Positions 25,801-33,049 of a stretch of DNA of 34,889 nt are shown here, one piece after another. The stretch covers positions 1 through 34,889 of IMG/VR virus record IMGVR_UViG_3300020436_000036. One strand, 5' to 3'. The DNA is from a virus. The translations under genes and the position numbers were made by a program. Each line of letters begins with the position of its first letter. Position 1 is the first letter of the stretch. The notes under the pieces were generated by a model, which was given only the letters and a program-made list of their open reading frames with translations, made no database searches and was not told the DNA's origin.

Positions 25801-25893
25801 TTTACTGGCTTTTCGTGCTTTTTTATCCGTTTCTTTTAGCGACCCGTCATCTGTGACTTTGACGCCAACTTTTACTTCATTATCCTTTGCCAT
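22876..25893 (-). CDS. Tail tape measure protein
   Basis: A 1005-residue protein, the largest in the tail after J. It spans the tail tube and sets its length; at about 1.5 angstroms per residue this gives a tail near 150 nm (inference). It has long helical regions, hydrophobic segments around 71-95 (GGLVPAYAVLAANIFAVGAA), about 285-300 and 415-440 (VVSAVGYISLFVTVISLI), as expected for a protein that enters the host membrane. A C-terminal motif EPTYMVGEGKYNEAVVPLPD with GRSIPV is typical of lambda-like tape measures. No transglycosylase or peptidase motif is seen in it. It starts in a TAATG overlap with the chaperone T frame. Confidence 0.92.
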   Translation of the reverse strand: MAKDNEVKVGVKVTDDGSLKETDKKARKASKGLGDVGANAAGADRAMKGLSAQSSNSTKNFSKMSQGLTGGLVPAYAVLAANIFAVGAAFRFLAQAADYRILIEGQQEYATITGESLKLLTTRLQDATDGQLAFAEASQSVAIARAAGLTADQIGRLGELARNASIALGRDLTDSLNRLIRGATKGEPELLDELGIILRLETAAQKYGAQIGKAANQLNIFEKSQAITNEVLAQGESKFADLETEVNQFGKMLKSFDDLLNTIKITLAKGLEPIATGLSKNVVALSGAFILLGSSILKSLTPQLPAIDVREAGRAAQGQIAGFYTGKAAPRFAAGTATSADFKSLERSINAKKSTVINYENFRRTESLKSLNILKAHNLQLRADSAGAFSSMALTFRANLALMQAEYGKFIGTMKFLQAGLLKVVSAVGYISLFVTVISLIKSYFDTVDDPAQAKFIEEQETIIKQLREQIVETDRLIGKMKKRKNLLDSINQAGGFFSNFSFAGVADNFGKFGGTLGEKQMSAGRREAGSIARDYTGLTDNQREIAEGVLEGLQNQLKLLNPKGELAKGVNKTIAELTKAIDDADAKTATKSTFKVLDDILLDLQENGTEATRKLQPFAKTTQIITNSFSEMNLALNRLKQGSTGLSTITKSIKDTGEALTESAALLLSGELNREKFGTEFGSYKDAATAMLGEEKVAEILGSATATTVTDEQLKQIGAALTTEAERMHKLEVEMMTKRTNLQANLIETTRGMPKILADQVNKMGKVNDIEAQIFSIETLRDELKKKGLTDDDVAIQQENAKLRVLRAQLQVAEDEASLLTQLQQGVLDTFATGLTTAINGLIQGTVTVKEAFANMAQSVLQAIAQILAKMAALKILSFMFPGTDFASFLAGGGYMQGAGQRKVPGYRSGGIVTEPTYMVGEGKYNEAVVPLPDGRSIPVQMKGGSGTANVTVNISADGSATSSLEANGGDRAAQLGRAISVAVQEELHKQQRPGGMLSPFGVS

Positions 25894-26731
25894 TATCCTT
25901 TAATCATCTTTGTGCCTGGTGCTTGTGAAGATCTTTCACGTGCTTTCCTTTGTTTTTCGCCTTCTGCATTAATCTTTTTAGAATTAAAATGTTCTATATA
26001 CTTGAGAAAAGTTGCTACCTCTCTTTTATGTTCTACATTAAAAATATCTAACATTGTACTAAGAGCTGACCAATCTTTGCCCATATATGTTCCACTCATT
26101 CCGTCCCAACGGTCAGGAAGCATTGCATGTATTGCAAAAGCCTCCTGTACTTCCAACGGAAAGTGATATACTTCTAAAGGCGCTTTGGAGGGATCAGGTT
26201 CTCGCCCTAATCTTTCCATTACTACTACATATTCTTCGTAGCTTTTAAATTGTGAATTTACATTATAATATTGTTCAAGTAATTCACCTACGTAAGTTAC
26301 TTGATCATAGTAAAATTTTCAAGATCACCTACTGTTTCTGTTACCCATGTATCAAAGTCTCCTGAATTTTTCATTAAGATTTCGGCATTTTCTTTTGAAA
26401 AGGGAAGTTCATCTTCTAAGTTTAAGTTCTCTGTTTCTATTAAAATTAGTTGTCTTAAGTAGTCATACTTTAAACCTGTCCAATTTTTTATAACTGAAGA
26501 AACATACTCTACTAAGAAAGTGTCTTCATCTAGTTGTTCTTCAAATGCTCGAGTTTTCTTATTAAATTTTTGCTTAAGACACTTACTTCTAAGTTTTAAT
26601 AATTCTTCTCTTGCTAAATAACAAAGATCAACATTGAAATCCTGCATACCTGGAAATTCTATAGTGACTGTTTTACTTGAAGTCATTAAAGAAGATAACG
26701 ATACGGGTCCTGTTTTTGTTTGTTCTGTCAT
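25893..26731 (-). CDS. Tail assembly chaperone G-T, product of -1 frameshift
   Basis: Predicted 279-residue fusion made when ribosomes slip one base back at A AAT TTT (26318-26312) near the end of the G gene. The first 140 residues are G up to ENF. Reading then continues Y-Y-D-Q-V-T-Y-V-G-E-L-L-E-Q through a frame that is open from 26318 to the stop at 25893. The T part includes EVYHFPLEVQEAFAIHAML and a basic tail. As in lambda, where gpGT is the long chaperone, the protein should bind tape measure and major tail protein and be absent from the virion. The T frame has an ATG at 26219, but without a convincing ribosome binding site, which supports frameshift expression. The total length is close to that of lambda gpGT. 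Confidence 0.85.
26297..26731 (-). CDS. Tail assembly chaperone G
   Basis: A 144-residue protein in the position of lambda G, between major tail protein and tape measure. It starts after AGGAACCAGC, a good ribosome binding site. It is mostly charged helix (LAREELLKLRSKCLKQKF, EDTFLVEYVSSVIKNW) after a beta-type start TVTIEFPGMQDFNVDL. It acts in tail assembly with the less abundant G-T form. Its stop, TAA at 26299-26297, lies 12 bases after the slippery heptamer. Sequence similarity to lambda G itself is low by eye; the call rests on position, length and the frameshift. Confidence 0.83.
   Translation of the reverse strand: MTEQTKTGPVSLSSLMTSSKTVTIEFPGMQDFNVDLCYLAREELLKLRSKCLKQKFNKKTRAFEEQLDEDTFLVEYVSSVIKNWTGLKYDYLRQLILIETENLNLEDELPFSKENAEILMKNSGDFDTWVTETVGDLENFTMIK
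26312..26318 (-). promoter_or_regulatory. Programmed -1 ribosomal frameshift site
   Basis: The minus-strand heptamer A AAT TTT fits X XXY YYZ in the G reading frame (GAA AAT TTT). After a one-base backward slip the codons read AAA and TTT, so the A-site tRNA keeps full pairing and the P-site tRNA keeps two pairs. The -1 frame is closed by a TGA immediately before the heptamer and open after it to 25893, which limits the shift to this short stretch. Confidence 0.82.
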
Positions 26732-26756
26732 GCTGGTTCCTATTTTAAGGGTTAAT

Positions 26757-26791
26757 AAAAGTATCAGGGCGGCGGGTAACCGCCCAGATAC
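26757..26791 (-). terminator. Hairpin with T tract after the major tail protein gene
   Basis: On the minus strand, GTATC-T-GGGCGG pairs with CCGCCC-T-GATAC across a seven-base loop, with a single T/T mismatch, and is followed by TTTTATT. It lies between the major tail gene stop (26798) and the chaperone G start (26731). A leaky terminator or 3' stabiliser here would make major tail transcript more abundant than downstream genes. Confidence 0.85.
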
Positions 26792-26797
26792 ACTAGT

Positions 26798-27973
26798 TTA
26801 CGCGTTAACGTCTTTACCTACAAATTGAAATACTGAGATTTCGTCTGTTGAGTCAAAGTCGCTCGGTAACGCATGGAAATTAGTTTCCAAAGAAATTACT
26901 TCATCAATTGAATGAGTTGGTACTTCTAAGTGACAAGTTGGCATTGTAATAATACAATGCGGAGTGCCACTTCCACCAATATCAAAACTTAAACTAAATG
27001 AGTTTTGAATATCAGAAGTTGCCTCTACGATATCCTCGTAGAACTCTGCGCTTGAGGTACCACTTGCATTATCTAGGTAACAAGTAAAGTTACCATTAAT
27101 AGATTTAGTACCTGTAACGTGACCTAAAGGTTGATTTACTACGCCAAGAGTCTCAGGTGTTAAGTAAGTAAGATTATTACTCCATGATATATTTCCACCT
27201 GTAAGAGTAGAAGTATATGTTACTGAACTTCCTGAAGCGTCTCCACTCATTGTTAAATCAGATATTCTGTTACGAATAAATCCTGTAGTGTTTGACACGC
27301 CTTCATTAATAAATGCAGATGATGATGATAAATTAAGAGTTGCTTCCTCTGTAATTAGTTTTCCGTTTCCAGACCAATTTACAGTAGCAATTCCATCTAA
27401 ATCAAAGTCAAATGAAGCTTCTCCAATTGAACAATCTGTTAGCTTATATATCATCTGGTTTGCAGTTGCGGCCCCAGTTGTATAATTATAAGCTGTAGCA
27501 GCTTGAGAGGCTCCCATTATGAAGAATAAATCAAAAACACCTACGGTAGCTTTATTTGCTGTGCTTTGAGTTATATCTAGATTTGTAGTATCTGAAGTGA
27601 TACCTGCATTTCCAGTTTGTCCAAAGAACATTGCCCATAGTGCTTCTGTTACTTCACAATGTGCTCCATCTGTAGCACTTGCTTTTCCTGAAGTACCTTT
27701 TGTACCTCCAGCAGAAGTAAAAGGCATCATATAAGTGGAAAAACTCCACTCAACTGGTGCATATGAGTCGTTAAACATTGCACGACCTCTTCTACTAACG
27801 CCTGATGTACTTTGTGCTTCATTCAAAGTAATTTCACTAGTATTTGTTGCTTGAGAAAACGAATAACCATCTAGTACAGGTATATCATAGTACATACTTT
27901 TAGTTCCTGCAGATGACTGCGGTATATGTGCTATGACTTTCGTATCTCGAGAAAAATACAATTTAGTTGCCAT
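26798..27973 (-). CDS. Major tail protein (tube)
   Basis: A 391-residue protein, beta-rich and compositionally simple (Ser, Thr, Gly), in the place of the tail tube protein between the tail terminator and chaperone G. Features are LDGYSFSQATNTSEITLNEA, the EASFDFDLDGIATVNWSGNG segment and repeated Thr/Ser strands. A strong AGGAG site precedes the ATG, and a stable hairpin follows the stop, both fitting high expression. It is longer than lambda V (246), suggesting an extra domain on the tube surface. Assignment is from gene order and composition more than from a motif. Confidence 0.8.
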   Translation of the reverse strand: MATKLYFSRDTKVIAHIPQSSAGTKSMYYDIPVLDGYSFSQATNTSEITLNEAQSTSGVSRRGRAMFNDSYAPVEWSFSTYMMPFTSAGGTKGTSGKASATDGAHCEVTEALWAMFFGQTGNAGITSDTTNLDITQSTANKATVGVFDLFFIMGASQAATAYNYTTGAATANQMIYKLTDCSIGEASFDFDLDGIATVNWSGNGKLITEEATLNLSSSSAFINEGVSNTTGFIRNRISDLTMSGDASGSSVTYTSTLTGGNISWSNNLTYLTPETLGVVNQPLGHVTGTKSINGNFTCYLDNASGTSSAEFYEDIVEATSDIQNSFSLSFDIGGSGTPHCIITMPTCHLEVPTHSIDEVISLETNFHALPSDFDSTDEISVFQFVGKDVNA

Positions 27974-28034
27974 TATAGTCTCCTATTTGGCTTGAAAAGC
28001 GAATACGTTTGCTTTTGCTAAAATACTCGGTTTT

Positions 28035-28481
28035 CTAATATCGCACCTCTATTATCATTTCGCCGATGCCGAGAGGTGCAAGCACTCCTTCGTCAGTATC
28101 TATTGATATTACTGAAATTTGTGCAACACCGGCGGTTCCATATGAGTCTAGATAAGTAAATTGAGGATTCTCATCTAGTACATATTCTACATCTTCGAGA
28201 AGTAAGCAAAGACCCTCTATGGGATCTTCTTGATTTACATAGCCTCGAATTGTAACTGTTAAAAATCTCCATTTTTGTCCACCTCCATAATACTCTCTGG
28301 TTTCTGTACCAGCAGATAAATGTACAGCTGGAAAAGTATCAATTTCATCCCAAAACTTCATAGTGGGAAAGACTTGCTTAGCTAAATTAGTTCTGTAGTC
28401 TCCTGACCCATCAATATCTTTTAGTTTATCTACTAAAGCATTTAATATTTGTGATCGTCTTGTTGATATACTTCTTGACAT
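28035..28481 (-). CDS. Tail terminator protein, lambda gpU-like
   Basis: A 148-residue protein with the usual layout: an N-terminal helix (RSQILNALVDKLKDID), a strand with FPAVHLSAGTETREYY, then KWRFLTVTIRGYV, and a helix LCLLLEDVEYVLDENPQF. It ends with a strand pair GIGEMIIEVRY. Such proteins cap the tail tube and stop its growth. It starts in a TAATG-type overlap with the neck protein stop and is followed by a 61-base gap to the major tail gene that contains only that gene's ribosome binding site. Confidence 0.78.
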   Translation of the reverse strand: MSRSISTRRSQILNALVDKLKDIDGSGDYRTNLAKQVFPTMKFWDEIDTFPAVHLSAGTETREYYGGGQKWRFLTVTIRGYVNQEDPIEGLCLLLEDVEYVLDENPQFTYLDSYGTAGVAQISVISIDTDEGVLAPLGIGEMIIEVRY

Positions 28482-30034
28482 TATACTCTCTTAGTTCTTA
28501 CCAGGCCATATTTTGTGCCCATTATTTCTTGAGCTATTTCTCTTATTGTTCTTCCTATTATTCTTTTTGGGTCTCTACCATGAGAAGCTAAAGGATTGCC
28601 ATTCTCAGGCTCAAATACTGCATAAGGATCTTTTTGATAGGTATATTGAATTTCTACAGAATTTGGCATTGGGGACACATTTGTTACTTCAGCACTATTT
28701 GCAAATCTACCTGTTCTATTTTCTAAAACTCGTGGATATGGCCCCATATTTTTTATAAGTTCTGTTGCTAAAGATTTATTAAGTAAAGCTACTAATCCTA
28801 CGGGGCTTGAAGCTGCTGCAGAAGTTCTTTTACCTTTTCCTGTTTTTGTTCCTGTTATCTTGACTGGTGCTCTCGAGCCCATTTTACGTCTAACTATATT
28901 TTTACGACCTTTTTTGGCTTTACTTGTTGCTTGAGTTTTGCTTTTAGCTCTTTTAACTACTTGGCTTTTACCTTTAGCTATTTTTTTCTTTTTATTTGCA
29001 CCTTGTACAAGCCTTTTAACTACTTGTTCACCTGCTAACTTTTTTGCACGAGTTATTGAATTTTCTGATCCTTCAAAAAATGCAAAATCGTCTGCATCTC
29101 TTTTTAACTGCTTAAGAATATCTGCTTCCAAATCGTCTCGAATATCTTGTAATAGTCTATCAAGCACATGAGTTAGATACGTCCAGCCCTGACCTGATCT
29201 ATCATAACCTGTCATAGCATCAAGCTTTCTATGTCCAAGAACGACACGAATAACATTTTGATCGTTCATCTCTGCAGGCCGACTCTCAGTAGGTCTTCTG
29301 GCATGTTTTTTTGCGTCCCAATATCCTTTTGCCTCTAGTTTATCTCCGAGTCTTTTAAAAAATATATCAGAATAGGTAGTAAGCTTATCGTTATCATCTA
29401 TTCTTTCCCCGAATGTAACATCATCTTCATCAATTTTTTTATATTTGTCAGATGCGTCTCCAAGTCCTGTAAGTCCATAAGTAGTTTTTGGATCAGCTCC
29501 AGTAACTCCTCCATGATGTCCAAAAATATTAGAGTTTACGCCTCCTGCTCCTCCTCTTAACTGCTTTTTCTTTGTCTTCGCTAGTTCTTCATTTACGGCG
29601 TCGAGTCCCATTCTTTTCGCTTCGGTTAAAGCGTTTGTAAATTTATTAGTTTGCCAATTAAACTCATGTTGATTGAGCATATAAATAACTATACCTTTAT
29701 CGTCGTCGAACTTTCGAATTTGTAGTACATCGTCAGGGTATGTTGTTACTCCATCTGACTTTCTCATACCTCCAATTTTGTCGTATAATCTATCTACAAT
29801 TACTTTGCCGCCTTCCTTAAATGCTTTTTTTAACTCCCTTCCTTCTGAAGTACGTCTATCTATTTTTTTATCTAATCCGTGCTGCGCTTGATACTCTATA
29901 AATAAGGCATCTATATAGTCGTCCACGTGAACAATAATTTCTTGTTGATAAGTTTTTGCTAACTCTTCTCTACCCTTAGTAGCTGAAATTTCTAAGTATC
30001 TTTCAAGTTCTTTTTGTAAGCTTTCTCGAGCCAT
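28481..30034 (-). CDS. Large neck/head-closure-like protein
   Basis: A 517-residue protein in the position normally held by a short HK97 gp10-like neck protein (about 110-150 residues). The last ~100 residues have the expected character: LLNKSLATELIKNM, NRTGRFANSAEVTNV, VEIQYTYQKDPYAVFEPENG. In front of this are an unassigned N-terminal region (ELAKTYQQEIIVHVDDYIDALF), a helical middle with AEMNDQNVIRVVLGHRKLD, and a very basic segment around 340-405 with many Lys/Arg (KKKKIAKGKSQVVKRAKSK). The basic stretch could contact the packaged DNA end. I do not recognise the N-terminal domain. The role is inferred from gene order plus the C-terminus. Confidence 0.65.
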   Translation of the reverse strand: MARESLQKELERYLEISATKGREELAKTYQQEIIVHVDDYIDALFIEYQAQHGLDKKIDRRTSEGRELKKAFKEGGKVIVDRLYDKIGGMRKSDGVTTYPDDVLQIRKFDDDKGIVIYMLNQHEFNWQTNKFTNALTEAKRMGLDAVNEELAKTKKKQLRGGAGGVNSNIFGHHGGVTGADPKTTYGLTGLGDASDKYKKIDEDDVTFGERIDDNDKLTTYSDIFFKRLGDKLEAKGYWDAKKHARRPTESRPAEMNDQNVIRVVLGHRKLDAMTGYDRSGQGWTYLTHVLDRLLQDIRDDLEADILKQLKRDADDFAFFEGSENSITRAKKLAGEQVVKRLVQGANKKKKIAKGKSQVVKRAKSKTQATSKAKKGRKNIVRRKMGSRAPVKITGTKTGKGKRTSAAASSPVGLVALLNKSLATELIKNMGPYPRVLENRTGRFANSAEVTNVSPMPNSVEIQYTYQKDPYAVFEPENGNPLASHGRDPKRIIGRTIREIAQEIMGTKYGLVRTKRV

Positions 30035-30633
30035 TATACTAAATCTATAATTTTATAAAGGTCTAGTACTCGTTTTATGTGGTCTGGAAATCCAACATCA
30101 CCTTTTATCGAGGTAGTACCTTCATTTCGTAGGGTGGTTCCAGCAATTGATCTTTGCGTTTTCCGTTCATCTTTTAGGTAATACGTTATCAAGTCAAAAA
30201 CTGCCAACTTTAAATCAGTTGGAACAGATTCATAACCTGCAGTATATACTACTTTTACGGCAGCGAACCCTTTTTTAAAATATTTTACACTTTTTTCACC
30301 ATCTATCCTGTAAATGCGATCATGTTCAGTATCTACGTAATAATCTTCATTTGCGGTTAGAGTTGTGTAACTATCTGCTATTGAGTCTCGTTCCGATAAG
30401 GCAGAAACAGCATTTAATGGAGATTCTGTAACAAAAATCTCCGAAGTGAGTGTGTCAGGAATATCAAAGTACTCTGTTTTTGATGACGAGTAGAAATCTA
30501 TGATAGAACTGCCACAGTAGGTTTTAACAAGCTGGCTAATAGAAGTTACAAGGGTATCGATTTTAGCATCGTCCTTGTTGTGTTCTATTTTCATATAGTC
30601 TTTATAATTTTTAGTAGTAATTAAATTAGCCAT
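30034..30633 (-). CDS. Head-tail adaptor, HK97 gp6-like
   Basis: A 199-residue protein with the gp6/adaptor pattern: an N-terminal helix pair (DDAKIDTLVTSISQLVKTYCG), SIIDFYSSSKTEYFD, a beta section (ESPLNAVSALSERDS...DEDYYVD-like), and VKVVYTAGYESVPTDLKLAVFDLITYY. It forms the ring under the portal. The 113-base gap upstream separates it from the capsid gene and holds two hairpins; a moderate ribosome binding site (AAGGAATAAA) lies before the ATG. The next gene starts in overlap with its stop. Confidence 0.85.
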   Translation of the reverse strand: MANLITTKNYKDYMKIEHNKDDAKIDTLVTSISQLVKTYCGSSIIDFYSSSKTEYFDIPDTLTSEIFVTESPLNAVSALSERDSIADSYTTLTANEDYYVDTEHDRIYRIDGEKSVKYFKKGFAAVKVVYTAGYESVPTDLKLAVFDLITYYLKDERKTQRSIAGTTLRNEGTTSIKGDVGFPDHIKRVLDLYKIIDLV

Positions 30634-30746
30634 TTTATTCCTTGTTATGGATAAACTCGGGAGGGCAATTACCCTCCCAAGTCACCCAGCATATTTCAAC
30701 ATATCCACTTGCGTGGTATAATTTGTTAAAAAACTTAAAGTTATCT
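30634..30746 (-). promoter_or_regulatory. Intergenic hairpins after the capsid gene
   Basis: The 113-base gap between the capsid gene and the adaptor holds two stem-loops. On the minus strand the first is CCAC-GCAA-GTGG (30716-30705), with a GNRA-type tetraloop. The second is GGGAGGG-TAATTG-CCCTCCC (30678-30659). Neither has a long T tract, so they look like mRNA 3'-end stabilisers or processing barriers rather than strong terminators. Confidence 0.6.
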
Positions 30747-32765
30747 TTAAGAAGCTTTATACATAAGTCCCCACTTAGAAGTAGCTCCATCAATTAAGTC
30801 TTGGAAGCCAATTCTTTGTGAAGCAACTAGTACTCTTCTTTGGTTAACTACTTCGTAGTCTGACTCTACAGTTATACCTCTTAATCTAGGTACAACGAAG
30901 TTTCTTGGGTAGACTGCGATTGCGTGGAATTTACTCACTGCAGGACTTGCGAATTCATCACAGACTAGTACTCTTGAACCGAATACTTGCCCGATTTCTC
31001 CGCTTAGCTTAGAAGCCATGTCGCCAACTAAGTTCACATCTTGGAACTCAGCATCTTCTAGCAGTTGGTAGTAACCTGTTTGAGATACAATGTAAATCAC
31101 TTCAGATGGATCAACACCATATTTACCCATGTTCTTTCTAGCAGCAAGCAATTGTAGTGCTGTTAGAGAGTCAGAAGCAAATGCAGTTGTTGATTGAGTG
31201 TAATCTGAATCATTTCTTGCTAAGTGTAGAAGTCCTTCATAAGAAGCTCCACTAGTACCGAAGGCGCCATCAGCGTCATCACCAGCTAGTATTGAGTTTT
31301 CTACTGCTCTTGCATGAGATCTTACCATTGATTCTCTAATTAAAGGTAGTACTGGAAGTATTGCATCTTCTTCAGTTTCATTACCTAAGTATGAAGTTGA
31401 AATCAGTTTCTTAGTTGAAAGAGTTCTTTCAGTCAAGTCAATACCACCGTAAGGAGATCCATAAGTATCACCTCTTTGTGCTAAATTACCATGTGGGCTA
31501 GAGCCTGTAGCGGCTTGGTTAGAGGTAAACTCTGCGTAGCCACTATCTGGTAAGATAGGTAGTATTTGAGTTGCACTTGTCATAGCGATTTCTCTAAATA
31601 GAGGAGCCAAAACTAGAGCGTTTTGGATATCTCTTTCTATGTTAGTGCTGACTGTTTGCTCGAAATCTGCAGAAGATACTGCAACACCAGAGTGAGCGTT
31701 TTGTTTTTCAATTACGCTTTTACCATATCTAGTGTCTTCGATGCTTCTTGCTCCGACTGCTTTTGACAGTAACCATGCATCTTCGTAATCTTTAGCGAAA
31801 GCTTCAGTAACGTTGTTACTTTGTCTATCACCAAATATTCTTTTAGATTCACGGATTTTCATGATTTCTTCAGACTTCTCTTGCAATTCTGCTTTCAAGC
31901 TATCAACAACTTCTTCAACATTGCTCATGTTTTCGTCAACACGTTTTTCTAGGTCAGAAACTAGTTCTTCTGCTCCAGACGTACCGGCTTCAACAATCGC
32001 TTTAACTTCAGCTTTTTTCTGTTCGAGTTCTGCTTCTTGTGTAGCTTGCTCTTCTGCGGCTTTCTCTGCTTCAGCTGCTTCAGCGGCTTTTTGTTCCGCT
32101 TGCTGCATTGCAATTTTCGCTGCTGTTTCACTTGCAACTTTCTTTGCGAACTCCTCAAGATTAAAGTTTTCTTTATTATCAGTTTCTTTTGACATTTTGT
32201 TTTCCTTTCTTGAAGACAGACTTTCGTCTGCGTCTTGAGACTCTTTGGTCTCGGTTATTTTGACAAATTGCTTTTTCCACTCATCATATTCTGATTGAGT
32301 ATCAAAAGACTTTGCCACAGAGAAGGTGGCTGCTTGGTTAGCGGGTACGGATACCACGCTTATTTCAAACAACTCCGCATCAGAGATTTTTAGTCCATCA
32401 GTTTCCTCGATGTAATCTGCGTTTCGAACGCGGAAACCTACACTAAAAGCTCTTAGAATACCTTCTTTGACTAAATTTGTAACATCACCAGCACTTTTTG
32501 ATATATTTGCGGTAAGTTTTAGTCCCCTATCGTCGGTCTCTAGACCTGTGGCTCGACCGATAGGTCTATTATAATCATGGTTAAAAAGTATGATTGGATT
32601 ATTCGAAAAATTATCCAGTCCTCCTTTTTCCCATGCTTCTTTATCTATAACATCTCCCGCCCTATCTGTATCATTAGTGCTGGCATATCCTTTGATATTT
32701 ACGCTTCCATCTTCAGCTGCTTCAACTGATTTGAAAGTAGATGTTAAGTTAAAAATCTTTTGCAT
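30747..32765 (-). CDS. Fused HK97-type prohead protease and major capsid protein
   Basis: A 672-residue fusion. Residues 1-150 are a U35-type prohead protease with likely catalytic H63 (NHDYNRPIGRA), S108 (ILRAFSVGFR) and E134 (ELFEISVVSVPA). Residues about 190-310 are an Ala/Glu/Lys-rich coiled coil, the delta (scaffolding) domain. From about 330 comes an HK97-fold capsid protein (ILPILPDSGYAEF, AVENSILAGD, MGKYGVDPSEVIYIVS, GSRVLVCDEF, QRIGFQDLIDG). Protease and capsid are separate genes in HK97. An in-frame ATG at 32195 (residue 191) after AAAGGAAAACAAA would make capsid plus delta without protease. A GAGGAATAATT site precedes the main ATG. Cleavage sites cannot be placed by eye. Confidence 0.92.
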   Translation of the reverse strand: MQKIFNLTSTFKSVEAAEDGSVNIKGYASTNDTDRAGDVIDKEAWEKGGLDNFSNNPIILFNHDYNRPIGRATGLETDDRGLKLTANISKSAGDVTNLVKEGILRAFSVGFRVRNADYIEETDGLKISDAELFEISVVSVPANQAATFSVAKSFDTQSEYDEWKKQFVKITETKESQDADESLSSRKENKMSKETDNKENFNLEEFAKKVASETAAKIAMQQAEQKAAEAAEAEKAAEEQATQEAELEQKKAEVKAIVEAGTSGAEELVSDLEKRVDENMSNVEEVVDSLKAELQEKSEEIMKIRESKRIFGDRQSNNVTEAFAKDYEDAWLLSKAVGARSIEDTRYGKSVIEKQNAHSGVAVSSADFEQTVSTNIERDIQNALVLAPLFREIAMTSATQILPILPDSGYAEFTSNQAATGSSPHGNLAQRGDTYGSPYGGIDLTERTLSTKKLISTSYLGNETEEDAILPVLPLIRESMVRSHARAVENSILAGDDADGAFGTSGASYEGLLHLARNDSDYTQSTTAFASDSLTALQLLAARKNMGKYGVDPSEVIYIVSQTGYYQLLEDAEFQDVNLVGDMASKLSGEIGQVFGSRVLVCDEFASPAVSKFHAIAVYPRNFVVPRLRGITVESDYEVVNQRRVLVASQRIGFQDLIDGATSKWGLMYKAS
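32193..32209 (-). promoter_or_regulatory. Possible internal translation start for the capsid part
   Basis: Within the protease-capsid gene the minus strand reads AAGGAAAACAAAATG, with the ATG at 32195 opening MSKETDNKENFN. This is exactly at the boundary between the protease and the coiled-coil delta domain. A start here would give a 482-residue delta-capsid protein and explain how far more capsid than protease can be made. Confidence 0.6.
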
Positions 32766-32767
32766 AA

Positions 32768-33049
32768 TTATTCCTCTTTAGCCTTTGCTGCCTTAGGTGC
32801 TGCCTTTTTAGGTGCTGCCTTAGGAGCAGGTGTTGGCGCTGGAGCAGGGGATTGTGTCTTTTCCCATTGCTCAGGAAAGTTTATCTTTAACATAGATTGC
32901 ATGCGTGACCAAGACCCGAACGGTCTTTTAGCGACCATATATCTCATAGGTCTGTCGTCTGCTGCTTTATATTCAGTAACAGATAAAACTTTACCTTTTT
33001 CAGCAAAATAATCAGCAAGTTCTTGTAATATAGCTTTTTTATTCGCCAT
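32768..33049 (-). CDS. Small head-region protein with Pro/Ala/Lys tail
   Basis: A 93-residue protein between portal and protease-capsid. The first ~65 residues are a compact globular region (ELADYFAEKGKVLSVTEYKA...YMVAKRPFGSWSRMQSMLKINFPEQW). The last ~28 are a low-complexity basic tail of alternating Pro, Ala and Lys (PAPAPTPAPKAAPKKAAPKA), resembling histone-like or DNA-binding tails. The start overlaps the portal stop by 11 bases. I do not recognise the family. A role in head assembly or in contact with DNA is inference from position and charge. Confidence 0.65.
   Translation of the reverse strand: MANKKAILQELADYFAEKGKVLSVTEYKAADDRPMRYMVAKRPFGSWSRMQSMLKINFPEQWEKTQSPAPAPTPAPKAAPKKAAPKAAKAKEE

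Noticed and set aside
25893-26219. T as an independent gene from ATG 26219
   Set aside because: No clear ribosome binding site, and the frame extends upstream exactly to the slippery heptamer, so the frameshift product explains it better.
30659-30678. Strong intrinsic terminator after the capsid gene
   Set aside because: The GGGAGGG/CCCTCCC stem is followed by GAGTTTATCC on the minus strand, not by a T tract, so I list it only as a hairpin.
31813-32238. Plus-strand open frame opposite the coiled-coil part of the protease-capsid gene
   Set aside because: The Ser/Ala-rich translation is the mirror of Ala/Glu/Lys codons in the delta domain; no start signal or homology.
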